This document shows, in pieces, positions 12,249 through 24,800 of a stretch of DNA of 64,000 nucleotides; position 1 is the stretch's first letter, and every line of letters begins with the position of its first letter. Location: NCBI GenBank assembly GCA_018398805.1, contig JAGFBZ010000337.1, positions 117,803 through 181,802 of the forward strand. Direction: 5' to 3'. The notes under the pieces are model-generated. The model did not search any database and was not told the DNA's origin. It saw only the letters and a program-made list of their open reading frames with translations. Origin of the DNA: Hirundichthys speculiger. Lineage: Eukaryota; Chordata; Actinopteri; Beloniformes; Exocoetidae. The position numbers were made by a program, and so were the translations under genes.

Positions 12249-12420
12249 AGGTCATGGTGCAAAAGACCCCAGGTTGAAATTACTCTGAATCATCTCTTGA
12301 AAAGCGACATAAAACTAAAGATGACTTGACTTAGAGTTGCATTTTGAGAAAAATCTTAGAAATGAGGGAACATAGGGCTGTGGGATCATTGGGCTGTGGG
12401 AACATAGGGATGACCCCCCC

Positions 12421-14100
12421 GTTTGTATTTACCTTGTATCAGCTTCTATGTAGCATGTATGTAGCTTGTGTTTAGCTTGTATGTAGCATGTATGTAGTTT
12501 GTATTTAGCTTGAATCAGCTTCTATATAGCTTGTATGTAGCATGAATGTAATCTGTATTTAGCTTGTATGTAGCTTGTATGTAGTCTGTATGCAGCCTGT
12601 ATGTAGCTTGTATTTAGCATGTATGTAGCCTGTATTTAGCTTGTATGTAGCTTGTATGTAGTCTGTGTGTAGCTTGTATGCAGCTTGTATGTAGTCTGTA
12701 TGCAGCCTGTATGTAGCTTGTATGTAGCCTGTATTTAGCTTGTATTTAGCTTGTATGCAGCTTGTATTTAGCTTGTATGTAGCTTCTATGTAGTCTTTAT
12801 GTAGCTTGTATTTAGCATACATGTAGCTTGTATGCAGCTTGTAGTAGCTTGTTTGTAGCCTGTATGTAGCTTGTATGTAGTTTGTATTTAGCTTGTATTT
12901 AGCTTGTATGTAGCTTGTATCAGCTTCTGTGTAGTCTGTATGTAGCCTGTATTTAGCTTGTATGTAGCTTGTATGTAGTCTGTATGTAGCCTGTATTTAG
13001 CTTGTATGCAGCTTGTATTTAGCTTGTATGTAGCTTCTATGTAGTCTGTATGTAGCTTATATGTAGCTTCTATGAAGTCTGTATGTAGCCCGTATTTAGC
13101 TTGTATGTAGCTTGTATGTAGTCTGTATGTAGCCTGTATTTAGCTTGTATGCAGCTTGTATTTAGCTTGTATGTAACTTCTATGTAGTCTGTATGTAGCT
13201 TGTATGTAGCATGCATGTAGCTTGTATGCAGCTTGTAGTAGCTTGTTTGTAGTCTGTATGTAGCCTGTATTTAGCTTGTATGCAGCTTGTATTTAGCTTG
13301 TATGTAACTTCTATGTAGTCTTTATGTAGCTTGTATGTAGCATGCATGTAGCTTGTATGCAGCTTGTAGTAGCTTGTTTGTAGTCTGTATGTAGCCTGTA
13401 TTTAGCTTGTATGTAGCTTCTATGTAGTCTGTATGTAGCTTGTATGTAGCTTCTATGAAGTCTGTATGTAGCCCGTATTTAGCTTGTATGTAGCTTGTAT
13501 GTAGTCTGTATGTAGCCTGTATTTAGCTTGTATGCAGCTTGTATTTAGCTTGTATGTAGCCTGTATTTAGTTTGTAAGCAGCTTGTATTTAGCTTGTATG
13601 TAACTTCTATGTAGTCTGTATGTAGCCTGTATTTAGCTTGTATGCAGCTTGTATTTAGCTTGTATGTAACTTCTATGTAGTCTGTATGTAGCTTGTATTT
13701 AGCTTGTATGCAGCTTGTATTTAGCTTGTATGTAGCTTCTATGTAGTCTTTATGTAGCTTGTATGTAGCTTGTGATTAGATTGTATGCAGCTTGCAGTAG
13801 TTTGTTAGTCTGTATGTAGCTTGTATGTAGTTTGTATTTAGCTTGTATATAGCCTGTATTAAGCTTGTATGTAGCTTCTATGTAGTCTGTATGTAGCTTG
13901 TATGTAGCTTGTGATTAGCTTGTATGCAGCTTGCAGTAGCTTGTATGTAGCTTGTATGTAGTTTGTATTTAGCTTGTATGTAGCTTGTATCAGCTTCTAT
14001 GTAGTCTGTATGTAGCCTGTATTTAGCTTGTATGTAGCTTCTATGTAGTCTGTATGTAGCTTGTATGTAGCTTGTGATTAGCTTGTATGCAGCTTGCTAC
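12421..14100. repeat. 11-bp minisatellite, right block
   Basis: The same TGTAGCTTGTA-type unit as at 8395-9008, in the same orientation, for about 1.7 kb. Variants (GCAGCTTGTA, TTTAGCTTGTA, CTTCTATGTAG) recur in a higher-order order, for example the blocks near 13010, 13130, 13260 and 13500. Confidence 0.9.
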
Positions 14101-14128
14101 TGCAAGCTGCATACAAGCTAATCACAAG
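14071..14128. repeat. Perfect palindrome at the array edge
   Basis: A 27-bp arm (14071-14097) is followed by a 4-nt loop (TACT) and its exact reverse complement (14102-14128). The left arm is array sequence and the right arm is an inverted copy of it, so the array ends in a fold-back. Confidence 0.95.
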
Positions 14129-15299
14129 CATCTAGACATCTAGACGTCGAATCCTCATATAATCAGTTAGTGACAGTTCTGACAGCTGTGCTGTAACAGA
14201 AGCAGCACCTCTATATTTACAGAGAAAGAAATGGTCAGAAATGAAATCTTACTGTACAATGTTTGAGTCGTTACTAACTAATGTTTTGCACTTTATATAA
14301 TGTAGTTATTATAGACACTGGTGAGATCTGGTTGTCATTGATTTGCCACCGAGTATAAATCTGTGACTGAGGAAAAAGAGCTCATCTGACCTTTTTCCCT
14401 CAGAGAAGCACAAACCACTGGAAGTAAAAACTGAGGTGTTAAGTATTCTTAGCAGTAAATTGTTTCTGAATGAAATGAAAATGAAATGAAATGAAAAATA
14501 CTGGCTGAACCTTTCCTCTTCATGTGCCTCTGCAGCGTGACCCCCCCCCCCCGTGAACTACGTGCAACATCTTCCGACTAACAAAGACATCAGGGAAATA
14601 TTGGATTTTTCTTTCCTCTTGGTTTGTTTTCAAAGGCGTTACTGGGTCAAAGGCGTTACCTGGTGACGAACTGAACCAAGTACGTGCCTAAACACAAACA
14701 CAGGAAATGAGCACACCTCTGCTCCAGAGCTCTTTCTCAAGGCTGAAGTTTTCCTTTAATGTCGAACTGATGATCCGTCAATTTATATTTGCTCACACCA
14801 AGGTTTTTTGGGCCTCTGTGGAGGTGACCTTTCAGGGTGGCATTTGGAAATTAATTCCCCTTGAGCAGCACCAGCCTTCGCTACGGTTTTAACACAGTTC
14901 TTCTGCGCCTTTGCTCCTGTTGTTGTTGTCGTCAAGTAGCTTTTCTGTTGTTCTGGTTTTGATGTGGAACCTTTGAGCCACGATTGTCTGCACAAAACCA
15001 CAGACGTGTGGCCTCGTTGAAAACCCTGAACCCTTCGCAACGATGCTCAGGAAACCTGCATCTCTGTCAAATATTTATGCTCCTAAACTTCGGGAGAAAT
15101 CACATGAAAAAAGGGGGGAAATTCATTAAATAGTCGAAGTAGAAAGTTACACATCTTTAGAAGTAATTAAAACATAAATGTCACATAAATGTTACCTCTT
15201 TGATGTAATATTCCAGCAAACAGAAATTCACTGAAATACAATTATTTACTGGAAATTAAAACTGAACGTCCCTTCAAATTGTGACTTTTCAGAAGCACC
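14129..15299. other. No gene recognised
   Basis: Mostly AT-rich unique-looking sequence. It contains a short GAAAT/AAAATG-type simple repeat at about 14466-14500 and a C run near 14541. The open frames at 14707-15040 lack any recognisable domain. Confidence 0.4.
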
Positions 15300-15430
15300 T
15301 TTATTATTATTATTATTTGCCTTTATTTAACCAGGTCGGTCCCATTGAGACACAATGGCCTCTTTTTCAAGGGAAGCCTGGCCAAGACAGCAGCAGAAAA
15401 GTTACATACATGACACAGAAATTGCACAAC
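15300..15430. repeat. Dispersed fish repeat fragment
   Basis: CCTTTATTTAACCAGGTCGG, then CCCATTGAGACACAATGGCC and CTTTTTCAAGGGAAGCCTGG, form a sequence I recognise as widely dispersed in teleost genomes. The class is not certain from one fragment. Confidence 0.5.
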
Positions 15431-15617
15431 ATTCAGATAAAATACAATACAAGATAAAAGCAACAGGACTAAAAGTTCGGATTTAGTTTTTAATACAGCG
15501 TCAAGTCTTTGTCTCTATTACCTTCACATGTCTAGACTTTGGAGTTTTATCCCTCTTTTCTTCACAAAAATGTTCCTCTTAAATTGTGAGGGAGTCTCCT
15601 TAGGTCTTTGATTCAGG

Positions 15618-15899
15618 TTCAATTTTCAGTTCAGTTTTATTTGTATAGCGTCTGTTACAATGTCTATTTTCTCCAGGTCTTTACAGAGACCCAGATCATG
15701 ACCCCGATCAAATATCATTAACTAAAATTATAATATTAAATACTAATCAAGGATAACGGCAGGTAAAAAACTCCACAGAAAGAGAAAAAAACCTTTAAGC
15801 CAAACAGTGGCAAGAAAAAACTCCACTTTAAGAGGAAGAAACCTTGAACAGGACCTGGATCATATGGAGGGACCTTCCTGATGAAGACCAGCTGGATAA
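15618..15899. repeat. Dispersed fish repeat leading into the 16-bp array
   Basis: It contains CAGTTCAGTTTTATTTGTAT, GGCAAGAAAAAACTCCAC and AAGAGGAAGAAACCTTGAAC, the order typical of a common teleost repeat with a TTTATTTGTATAGCG start. Its end grades directly into GACAGAGAGAGG motifs from about 15900, so the minisatellite seems to have grown from the tail of this repeat. Confidence 0.55.
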
Positions 15900-18800
15900 A
15901 GACAGAAAAAGAGAGGAGAGACAGGACAGAGAGAGGACGGAGGACAAAGAGAGGATGGAGGACAGAGAGGATGGAGGACAGAGAGGAGGGAGGACAGAGG
16001 ATGGGAGAGGATGACAGAGAGATATGAAGGACAGAGAGAGGATGGAGGACAGAGAGGAGGAGGACAGAGAGGATGAGGACAGAGAGAGGATGGAGACAGA
16101 GGAGGAAAAGAGAGGATGAGGACAGAGAGATGGAAGACAGAGAGGATGAAGGGCAGAGAGGATGGAGAACAGAGAGGATGGAGACAGAGAGAGTGGAGGA
16201 CAGAAGGATGGGATGAGAGATGGAGGACAGATGATGAGGAGGACAGAGGAGGAAGATGGAGGACAGAGAATGGAGGACAAGAGGAGGACAGAGATGGAGG
16301 GAGGACAGAGGATGAGAGGACAGAGAGGAGGGAGGACAGAGAGGAGGATGAGGACAGAGTGAGGAGGAGGACAGAGAGGAGGAGGATGGAGGAGATGGAT
16401 GATGGAGAGACAGAGGAGAGGATGGAGACAGAGAGAGGATGGAGGACAGAGAGGATGGAGGACAGAGGAGGAGGAGGAGGAGAGAGATGGAGGACAGAGA
16501 GGAGGATGGAGGAGGCAGAGAGGATGGAGGACAGAGAGGATGGAGGACAGAGAGGATGGAGGGAGAGAGATGAGGACAGAGATGGAGGACAGAGAGATGG
16601 AGGACAGAGAGGATGGAGGATAGAGAGGATGGAGGACAGAGAGGAGGAGAGAGGATGGAGGACAGAGGATGGAGGATAGAGAGGAGGAGGAGGATAGAGG
16701 ATGAGGAGGGAGACAGAGATGAGAGGGAGGACAGAGATGGATGACAGAGAGGAGGAGGACAGAGAGGAGGAGGACAGAGAGGATGGAGGATAGAGATGGA
16801 GGACAGAGAGGATGGGAGAGACAGAGAGGATGGAAGGAGAGGAGGGAGGAGGACAGAGGATGGAGGATGGAGGACAGAGAGATGGAGGACAGAGAGGATG
16901 GAGAGAACAGAGAGAGAGGATGGAGGACAGAGAGGATGGAGGAGAGAGGATGGAGACAGAGAGAGGATGAGGACAGAGAGAGGATGGAGGACGAGAGGAT
17001 GAGAGGACAGAGAGGAGGACAGAGAGGATGGAGGACAGAGAGGATGGAGGACAGAGAGAGGAGGAGGATGGAGGGACAGAGAGGCAGAGAGGATGGAGGA
17101 CAGAGAGGATGGAGGACAGAGAGGATGGAGGACAGAGAGATGGACAGAGAGGATGGAGGACAGAGAGGAGGAGGACAGAGAGGATGGAGGAGGGAGGACA
17201 GAGAGGATGGAGGAGACAGAGAGAGGATGGAGGACAGAGAGGATGGAGGATAGAGAGGAGGATGGAGGACAGAGATGGAGGAAAGAGAGGAGGGAGAGAG
17301 AGAGGATGGGAGGACAGAGAGAGGATGGAGGACAGAGAGGATGGAGGATAGAGAGGATGGAGGACAGAGAGGATGGAGAACAGAGAGAGGATGGAGGACA
17401 GAGAGGATGGAGGACAGAGAGGATGGATGGAGGACAGAGAGGATGGAGGATAGAGAGGATGGAGGACAGAGAGGATGGAGGACAGAGAGGATGGAGGAGG
17501 AGGATGGAGGGACAGAGAGGATGGAGGAGGAGAGAGGATGGAGGACAGGAGGATGGAGGACAGAGAGGATGGAGGACAGAGAGGATGGAGGATGGAGAGA
17601 GAGATGGAGGACAGAGAGGATGAGGACAGAGAGGAGGGGAGGACAGAGAGGATGGAGGAGAGATGGAGGACAGAGAGGATGGAGGACAGAGAGAGGAGGA
17701 GGACAGAGAGGTGGAGGAGATGAGAGAGATGGAGACAGAGAGGATGGAGAACAGAGAGAGGGATGGAGGATAGAGAGGATGGAGGACAGAGGAGGAGATG
17801 GAGGACAGAGGATGGAGGATGAGAGGATGAGAGGAGAAAGAGAGGATGGAGGACAGAGAGGATGGAGGACAGAGAGGATGAGAGGATGAGGAGGAGAGAT
17901 GGAGGACAGAGAGAGGATGGAGACAGAGAGGATGGAGGACAGGAGAGGATGGAGGAACAGAGAGGAGGAGGATCAGAGAGGGATGGAGGACAGAGAGAGA
18001 TGGAGACAGAGAGGAGGAGGAGAGAGGATGGAGGATAGAGAGGATGGAGGACAGAGAGGATGGAGAACAGAGAGGATGGAGGACAGAGAGGAGGGAGGAC
18101 AGAGAGGATGGAGGATAGAGAGGATGGAGGACAGAGAGGATGGAGAACAGAGAGAGGATGGAGGACAGAGAGGATGGAGGACAGAGATGAGGATGGGAGG
18201 ATAGAGAGGATGGAGGAGAGAGATGGAGAGAGAGGATGGCAGAGAGAGAGAGAGGATGGAGGACAGAGAGATGGAGGATGGAGGACAGAGGATGGAGGAC
18301 AGAGAGGATGGAGGACAGAGAGGAGGAGGATGGAGGAGAGAGGATGGAGGACAGAGAGGATGGAGGACAGAGAGGAGGACAGAGAGGACAGAGAGGATGG
18401 AGGATGGAGGACAGAGAGGAGGGAGAGAGACAGAGAGGATGGAGAGAGAGGATGGAACAGAGAGGATGGAGAACAGAGAGGATGGAGGACAGAGATGAGA
18501 GACAGAGAGAGGAGGATGGAGGACAGAGAGGATGGAGGACAGAGAGGATGGAGGAACCAGAGAGAGGATGGAGGATAGAGAGATGGAGGACAGGAGAGGA
18601 TGGAGGACAGAGAGGATGGAGGATAGAGAGGAGGATGGAGGACAGAGAGGGATGGAGACAGAGAGGAGGATGGAGGACAGAGAGGATGGAGGATAGAGAG
18701 GATGGAGACAGAGAGAGGATGGAGGACAGAGAGGATGGAGGATAGAGAGGATGGAGGACAGAGAGGATGGAGAACAGAGAGGATGGAGGACAGAGAGGAT

Positions 18801-21800
18801 GGAGGACAGAGAGGATGGAGGACAGAGAGGATGGAGGATAGAGAGGATGGAGGACAGAGAGGATGGAGAACAGAGAGAGGATGGAGGACAGAGGAGGAGA
18901 GGAGGACAGAGAGGATGGAGGACAGAGAGGATGGAGGACAGAGAGGATGGAGGACAGAGATGGATGGAGGACAGAGAGGATGGAGGACAGAGAGAGGATG
19001 GAGGACAGAGAGGATGGAGGACAGAGAGGATGGAGGAGGATAGGAGGATGGAGGACAGAGAGGATGGAGGACAGAGAGGATGGATGGAGGACAGAGAGGA
19101 TGGAGGATAGAGAGGATGGAGGACAGAGAGGATGGAGGACAGAGAGGATGGAGGACAGAGAGGATGGAGGACAGAGAGGATGGAGGAGAGAGGACAGAGA
19201 GGATGGAGGACAGAGAGGATGGAGGACAGAGAGAGGATGGAGGATAGAGAGGATGGAGGACAGAGAGGATGGAGGACAGAGAGAGGATGGAGGATGGAGG
19301 ACAGGAGATGGAGAGAGATGGAGGACAGAGAGGATGGAGGACAGAGAGGATGGAGGACAGAGAGGATGGAGGACAGAGAGGATGGAGAACAGAGGGAGGA
19401 GGAGGAGGATGAGAGGATGGAGGACAGAGAGAGATGGAGGACAGAGAGGAGGGAGGACAGAGAGGAGGGATGGAGGATAGAGGAGGAGGATGGAGGACAG
19501 AGAGGATGGAGAACAGAGAGAGGATGATGGAGGACAGAGAGAGGAGGAGAGAGAGGAGGGAGGACAGAGAGGAGGGAGGACAGAGATGGATGGAGGACAG
19601 AGAGGATGGAGGACAGAGAGGATGGAGGACAGAGAGGATGGAGGATAGAGAGGATGGAGGACAGAGATGGAGGACAGAGAGGATGGAGGACAGAGAGGAG
19701 GGAGGACAGAGAGGATGGAGGATAGAGAGGATGGAGGACAGAGAGGATGGAGAACAGAGAGGATGGAGGACAGAGAGGAGGAGGGAGGACAGAGAGGATG
19801 GAGGACAGAGAGGAGGGAGGACAGAGAGGATGGAGGATAGAGAGGATGGAGGACAGAGAGGATGGAGAACAGAGAGATGGAGGACAGAGAGAGGATGGAG
19901 GAACAGAGAGAATGAGAAAGAGAGGATGGAGGACAGAGAGGATGGAGGACAGAGAGGATGGAGGACAGAGAGGATGGAGAATGAGAGGATGAGACAGAAG
20001 ATGGAGGACAGAGAGGATGGAGGACAGAGAGGATGGAGGACAGAGAGGATGGAGGACAGAGAGGATGGAGAACAGAGAGGATGGAGGACAGAGAGGATGG
20101 AGAACAGAGAGGATGGAGGATAGAGAGGATGGAGGACAGAGATGGAGGACAGAGAGGATGGAGGATAGAGAGGATGGAGGACAGAGAATGGAGGACAGAG
20201 AGGATGGAGGAGAGAGAGGATGGAGGACAGAGAGGATGGAGGATAGAGAGGATGGAGGACAGAGATGGAGGACAGAGAGGATGGAGGACAGAGAGGATGG
20301 AGGATAGAGAGGATGGAGGAGAGAGGATGGACAGAGAGGATGGAGGACAGAGAGGATGGAGGACAGAGAGAGGATGGAGGACAGAGAGAGGAGGGAGGAC
20401 AGAGAGGAGGAGAGGATGGAGAGGATGGAGGACAGAGAGAGATGGAGGACAGAGAGAGAGAGGATGGAGACAGAGAGGATGGAGGATGGAGGAGAGAGAT
20501 GAGAGGACAGAGAGGATGGAGGACAGAGAGGATGGAGACATGGAGGGACAGAGAGATGGAGGACAGAGAGGATGGGAGAGGAGGAGAGATGGAGACAGGA
20601 GAGGAGGACAGGAGGGAGGATGAGAGGATGGAGGATAGAGAGGATGGAGGACAGAGAGAGGATGGAGGATAGAGAGGATGGAGGACAGAGAGGATGGAGG
20701 ACAGAGAGGATGGAGGATGAGAGGATGGAGGAGAGAGGAGAGGATGGAGGACAGAGGAGGATGGAGGACAGAGAGGATGGAGGAGATGAGGAGAGAGAGG
20801 ATGGAGGACAGAGAGGATGGAGGATAGAGAGGATGGAGGACAGAGAGGATGGAGACAGAGAGAGAGGAGGATGGAGGACAGAGAGGATGGAGGACAGAGA
20901 GGATGGAGGAGGAGACAGAGAGGATGGAGGACAGAGAGGATGGAGGATGGATGGAGAGAGGATGGAGGACAGAGAGGATGGAGGACAGAGAGGATGGAGG
21001 ACAGAGAGAGGAGGAGACAGAGAGGAGAGAGGATGGAGGACAGAGAGGAGGGAGGACAGAGAGGATGGAGGATAGAGAGGATGGAGGACAGAGAGGATGG
21101 AGAACAGAGAGGATGGGACAGAGAGGAGGAGAGAGGAGGACAGAGACAGAGAGGAGGAGGAGAGAGGATGGAGAGATGGAGGACAGAGAGATGGAGGACA
21201 GAGAGGATGGAGGAGAGGATGGAGGACAGAGAGGACAGAGAGGGGAGGACAGAGAGGAGGGAGGATGGAGAGAGGATGGAGACAGAGAGGATGGAGGACA
21301 GAGAGGATGGAGGACAGAGAGAGGATGGAGAACAGAGAGGAATGGAGGATGGAGAGAGGATGGAGGACAGAGAGGATGGAGGACAGAGAGGATGGAGGAT
21401 GGAGGAGGAGGATGGAGGACAGAGAGATGGAGGACAGAGGAGGATGGAGGATAGAGAGGATGGAGGACAGAGAGGATGGAGGACAGAGAGGATGGAGGAC
21501 AGAGATGGAGGACAGAGAGGAGGGAGGACAGAGAGGATGGAGGATAGAGAGGATGGAGGACAGAGAGAGGATGGAGGACAGAGAGGATGGAGGACAGAGA
21601 GGATGGAGGACAGAGAGGATGGAGGACAGAGAGGATGGAGGAGGACAGAGAGGATGGAGGATGGAGGAGAGAGGATGGAGGACAGAGAGGAGGAGAGGAC
21701 AGAGAGGATGGAGGACAGAGAGGATGGAGGACAGAGAGGATGGAGGATGGAGGACAGAGAGGATGGAGGATAGGAGAGAGGAGGACAGAGAGGGGAGGAG

Positions 21801-24800
21801 GGATGGAGGACAGGAGGAGGACAGAGAGGATGGAGGATAGAGAGGATGGAGGACAGAGAGGATGGAGGACAGAGAGGATGGAGGACAGAGATGGAGGACA
21901 GAGAGGAGGATGAGAGGATGGAGAGAGAGAGAGGAGGAGGAGGATGAGAGGACAGAGAGGATGGAGGACAGAGAGGATGGAGGAACAGAGAGGATGGAGG
22001 ACAGAGAGGATGGAGGACAGAGAGGATGGAGGACAGAGAGGATGGAGGATAGAGAGGATGGAGGATGGAGGAACAGAGAGAGGAGGAGGACAGAGAGGAT
22101 GGAGGACAGAGAGGAGGAGGACAGAGAGGATGGAGGACAGAGAGAGGATGGAGGACAGAGAGGGAGGAGACAGAGAGGATGGAGGAGATGGAGGACAGAG
22201 AGGAGGAGGACAGAGAGGATGGAGGATAGAGAGGATGGAGGACAGAGAGATGGAGGACAGAGAGGATGGAGGACAGAGAGGAGAGAGGATGGAGGACAGA
22301 GAGGAGGAGGAGAGGAGAGAGAGGACAGAGAGGAGGAGGAGAGAGGATGGAGGACAGAGAGGAGGTGGAGGGATGGAGGGACAGAGAGGAGGGAGGACAG
22401 AGAGGATGGAGGATGGAGAGAGGGATGGAGGACAGAGAGGATGGAGGAACAGAGAGGATGGAGGACAGAGAGGATGGAGGACAGAGAGGAGGAGGACAGA
22501 GAGGATGGAGGACAGAGAGGAGGGAGGACAGAGAGAGATGGAGGATAGAGAGGGATGGAGGACAGAGAGGAGGAGGAGAGAGGATGGAGACAGAGAGGAG
22601 GAGGAGAGGAGGATGGAGGACAGGAGGAGAGACAGAGAGAGGAGGATGGAGGACAGAGAGGATGGAGGACAGAGAGGATGGAGGATGGAGGATGAGGATG
22701 GAGGACAGAGAGGATGGAGGACAGAGAGGATGGAGGACAGAGAGGAGGGAGGACAGAGAGGATGGAGGACAGAGAGGAGGATGGAGGACAGGAGAGATGG
22801 AGAGACAGAGAGAGGATGGAGGACAGAGAGAGGATGGAGGACAGAGAGAGGATGGAGGGACAGAGAGGGAGGGAGAGACAGAGAGAGGATGGAGGATAGA
22901 GAGGATGGAGGACAGAGAGGATGGAGAACAGAGAGGATGGAGGACAGAGAGGATGGAGGAGAGAGACAGAGAGAGGAGGATGGAGGACAGAGAGGATGGA
23001 GGATAGAGAGGAGGATGGAGGACAGAGAGATGGAGGACAGAGAGGATGGAGGACAGAGAGGATGGAGGACAGAGAGGATGGAGGACAGAGAGGAGGATGG
23101 AGGACAGAGAGGATGGAGAGGACAGGAGAGGATGGAGGACAGAGAGATGGAGGACAGAGAGGAGGAGGATAGGAGAGGATGGAGGACAGAGAGGATGGAG
23201 AACAGAGATGGAGGATGGAGGACAGAGATGATGGAGGACAGAGAGAGGATGGAGGACAGAGGGATGGAGGACAGAGAGGATGGAGGATAGAGAGGATGGA
23301 GGACAGAGAGATGAGGACAGAGAGAGGAGAGAGGACAGAGAGGATGGAGGACAGAGAGGATGGAGGACAGAGAGGATGGAGGACAGAGAGGATGGAGGAC
23401 AGAGAGAGGATGGAGGACAGAGGATGGATGGAGGACAGAGAGGATGGAGGACAGAGAGGAGGGAGGACAGAGAGGAGGATGGAGGACAGAGAGGATGGAG
23501 AACAGAGAGATGATGGAGGACAGAGAGGATGGAGGATAGAGAGGATGGAGGACAGAGAGGAGGACAGAGAGGATGGAGGACAGAGAGAGGATGGAGGACA
23601 GAGAGGAGGAGAGAGGATGAGAGGACAGAGAGGATGGAGGATGGAGGAGAGAGGATGAGGAGGAGGCAGAGAGGATGGAGGACAGAGAGGATGGAGGACA
23701 GAGAGGATGGAGGATAGAGAGGATGGAGGATGGAGGACAGAGAGGATGGAGGACAGAGAGGAGGATGGAGGACAGAGAGGATGGAGGACAGAGAGGATGG
23801 AGGACAGAGAGGATGGAGGACAGAGAGGAGGGAGGACAGAGAGGATGGAGGACAGAGAGGATGGAGGACATGAGAGGACAGAGAGGATGGAGGACAGAGA
23901 GGATGGAGGACAGAGAGGAGATGGAGGACAGAGAGGATGGAGGACAGAGAGGATGGAGGACAGAGAGGATGGAGGACAGAGAGGAGGATGAGAGGATAGA
24001 GAGATGGAGGGACAGAGAGGATGGAGGACAGAGAGGAGGAGAGAGGGAGGACAGAGAGGAGGATGGAGAGGAGAGGACAGAGAGGATGGAGGACAGAGAG
24101 AGGGGATGGAGGACAGAGAGGATGGAGGACAGAGAGGATGGAGGACAGAGAGGAGGAGGAGGACAGAGAGGATGGAGGATGGAGAGAGGATGGAGGACAG
24201 AGAGGATGGAGGACAGAGAGGAGGATGGAGGACAGAGAGGAGGATGGAGGAACAGAGAGGATGGAGGACAGAGAGAGGATGGAGGACAGAGAGAGGATGG
24301 AGGACAGAGAGGATGGAGGATAGAGAGGATGGAGGACAGAGAGGATGGAGGACAGAGAGGAGGATGGAGGACAGAGAGGATGGAGGGAGGACAGAGAGGA
24401 TGGAGGATAGAGAGGATGGAGGACAGAGATGGAGGACAGAGAGGATGGAGGACAGAGAGGAGGGAGGACAGAGAGGATGGAGGATAGAGAGGATGGAGGA
24501 CAGAGAGGATGGAGAACAGAGAGGATGGAGGACAGAGAGAGGATGGAGAACAGAGAGATGATGGAGGACAGAGAGGATGGAGGATAGAGAGGATGGAGGA
24601 CAGAGATGGAGGACAGAGAGGATGGAGGACAGAGAGGATGGAGGACAGAGAGGATGGAGGATGGAGGACAGAGAGGATGGAGGACAGAGAGGATGGAGGA
24701 CAGAGAGGATGGAGGATGGAGGAGAGATGGAGGACAGAGGAGGATGGAGGACAGAGAGGATGGAGGATGGAGGAGGAGGATGGAGGACAGAGAGGATGGA

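Larger units (their letters stand above)
9009..12420. mobile_element. Composite insert with inverted ends inside the minisatellite
   Basis: The left end reads GGGGAGCGTGCCTATGTTCC and then CTCAGCC. The reverse complement of the right end reads GGGGGGTCATCCCTATGTTC and then CCACAGCC. Both ends carry sub-repeats of CAGCCCTATGTTCCCTC (three at the left, two or three at the right). The insert splits the 11-bp array and carries a LINE and a Harbinger-type element. It looks like a DNA transposon with inverted termini. I could not name the family or confirm a target duplication, because the target is itself repetitive. Confidence 0.6.

Noticed and set aside
12559..12822. Tyr/Lys/Thr-rich 87-codon ORF
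   Set aside because: Translation of the 11-bp minisatellite.
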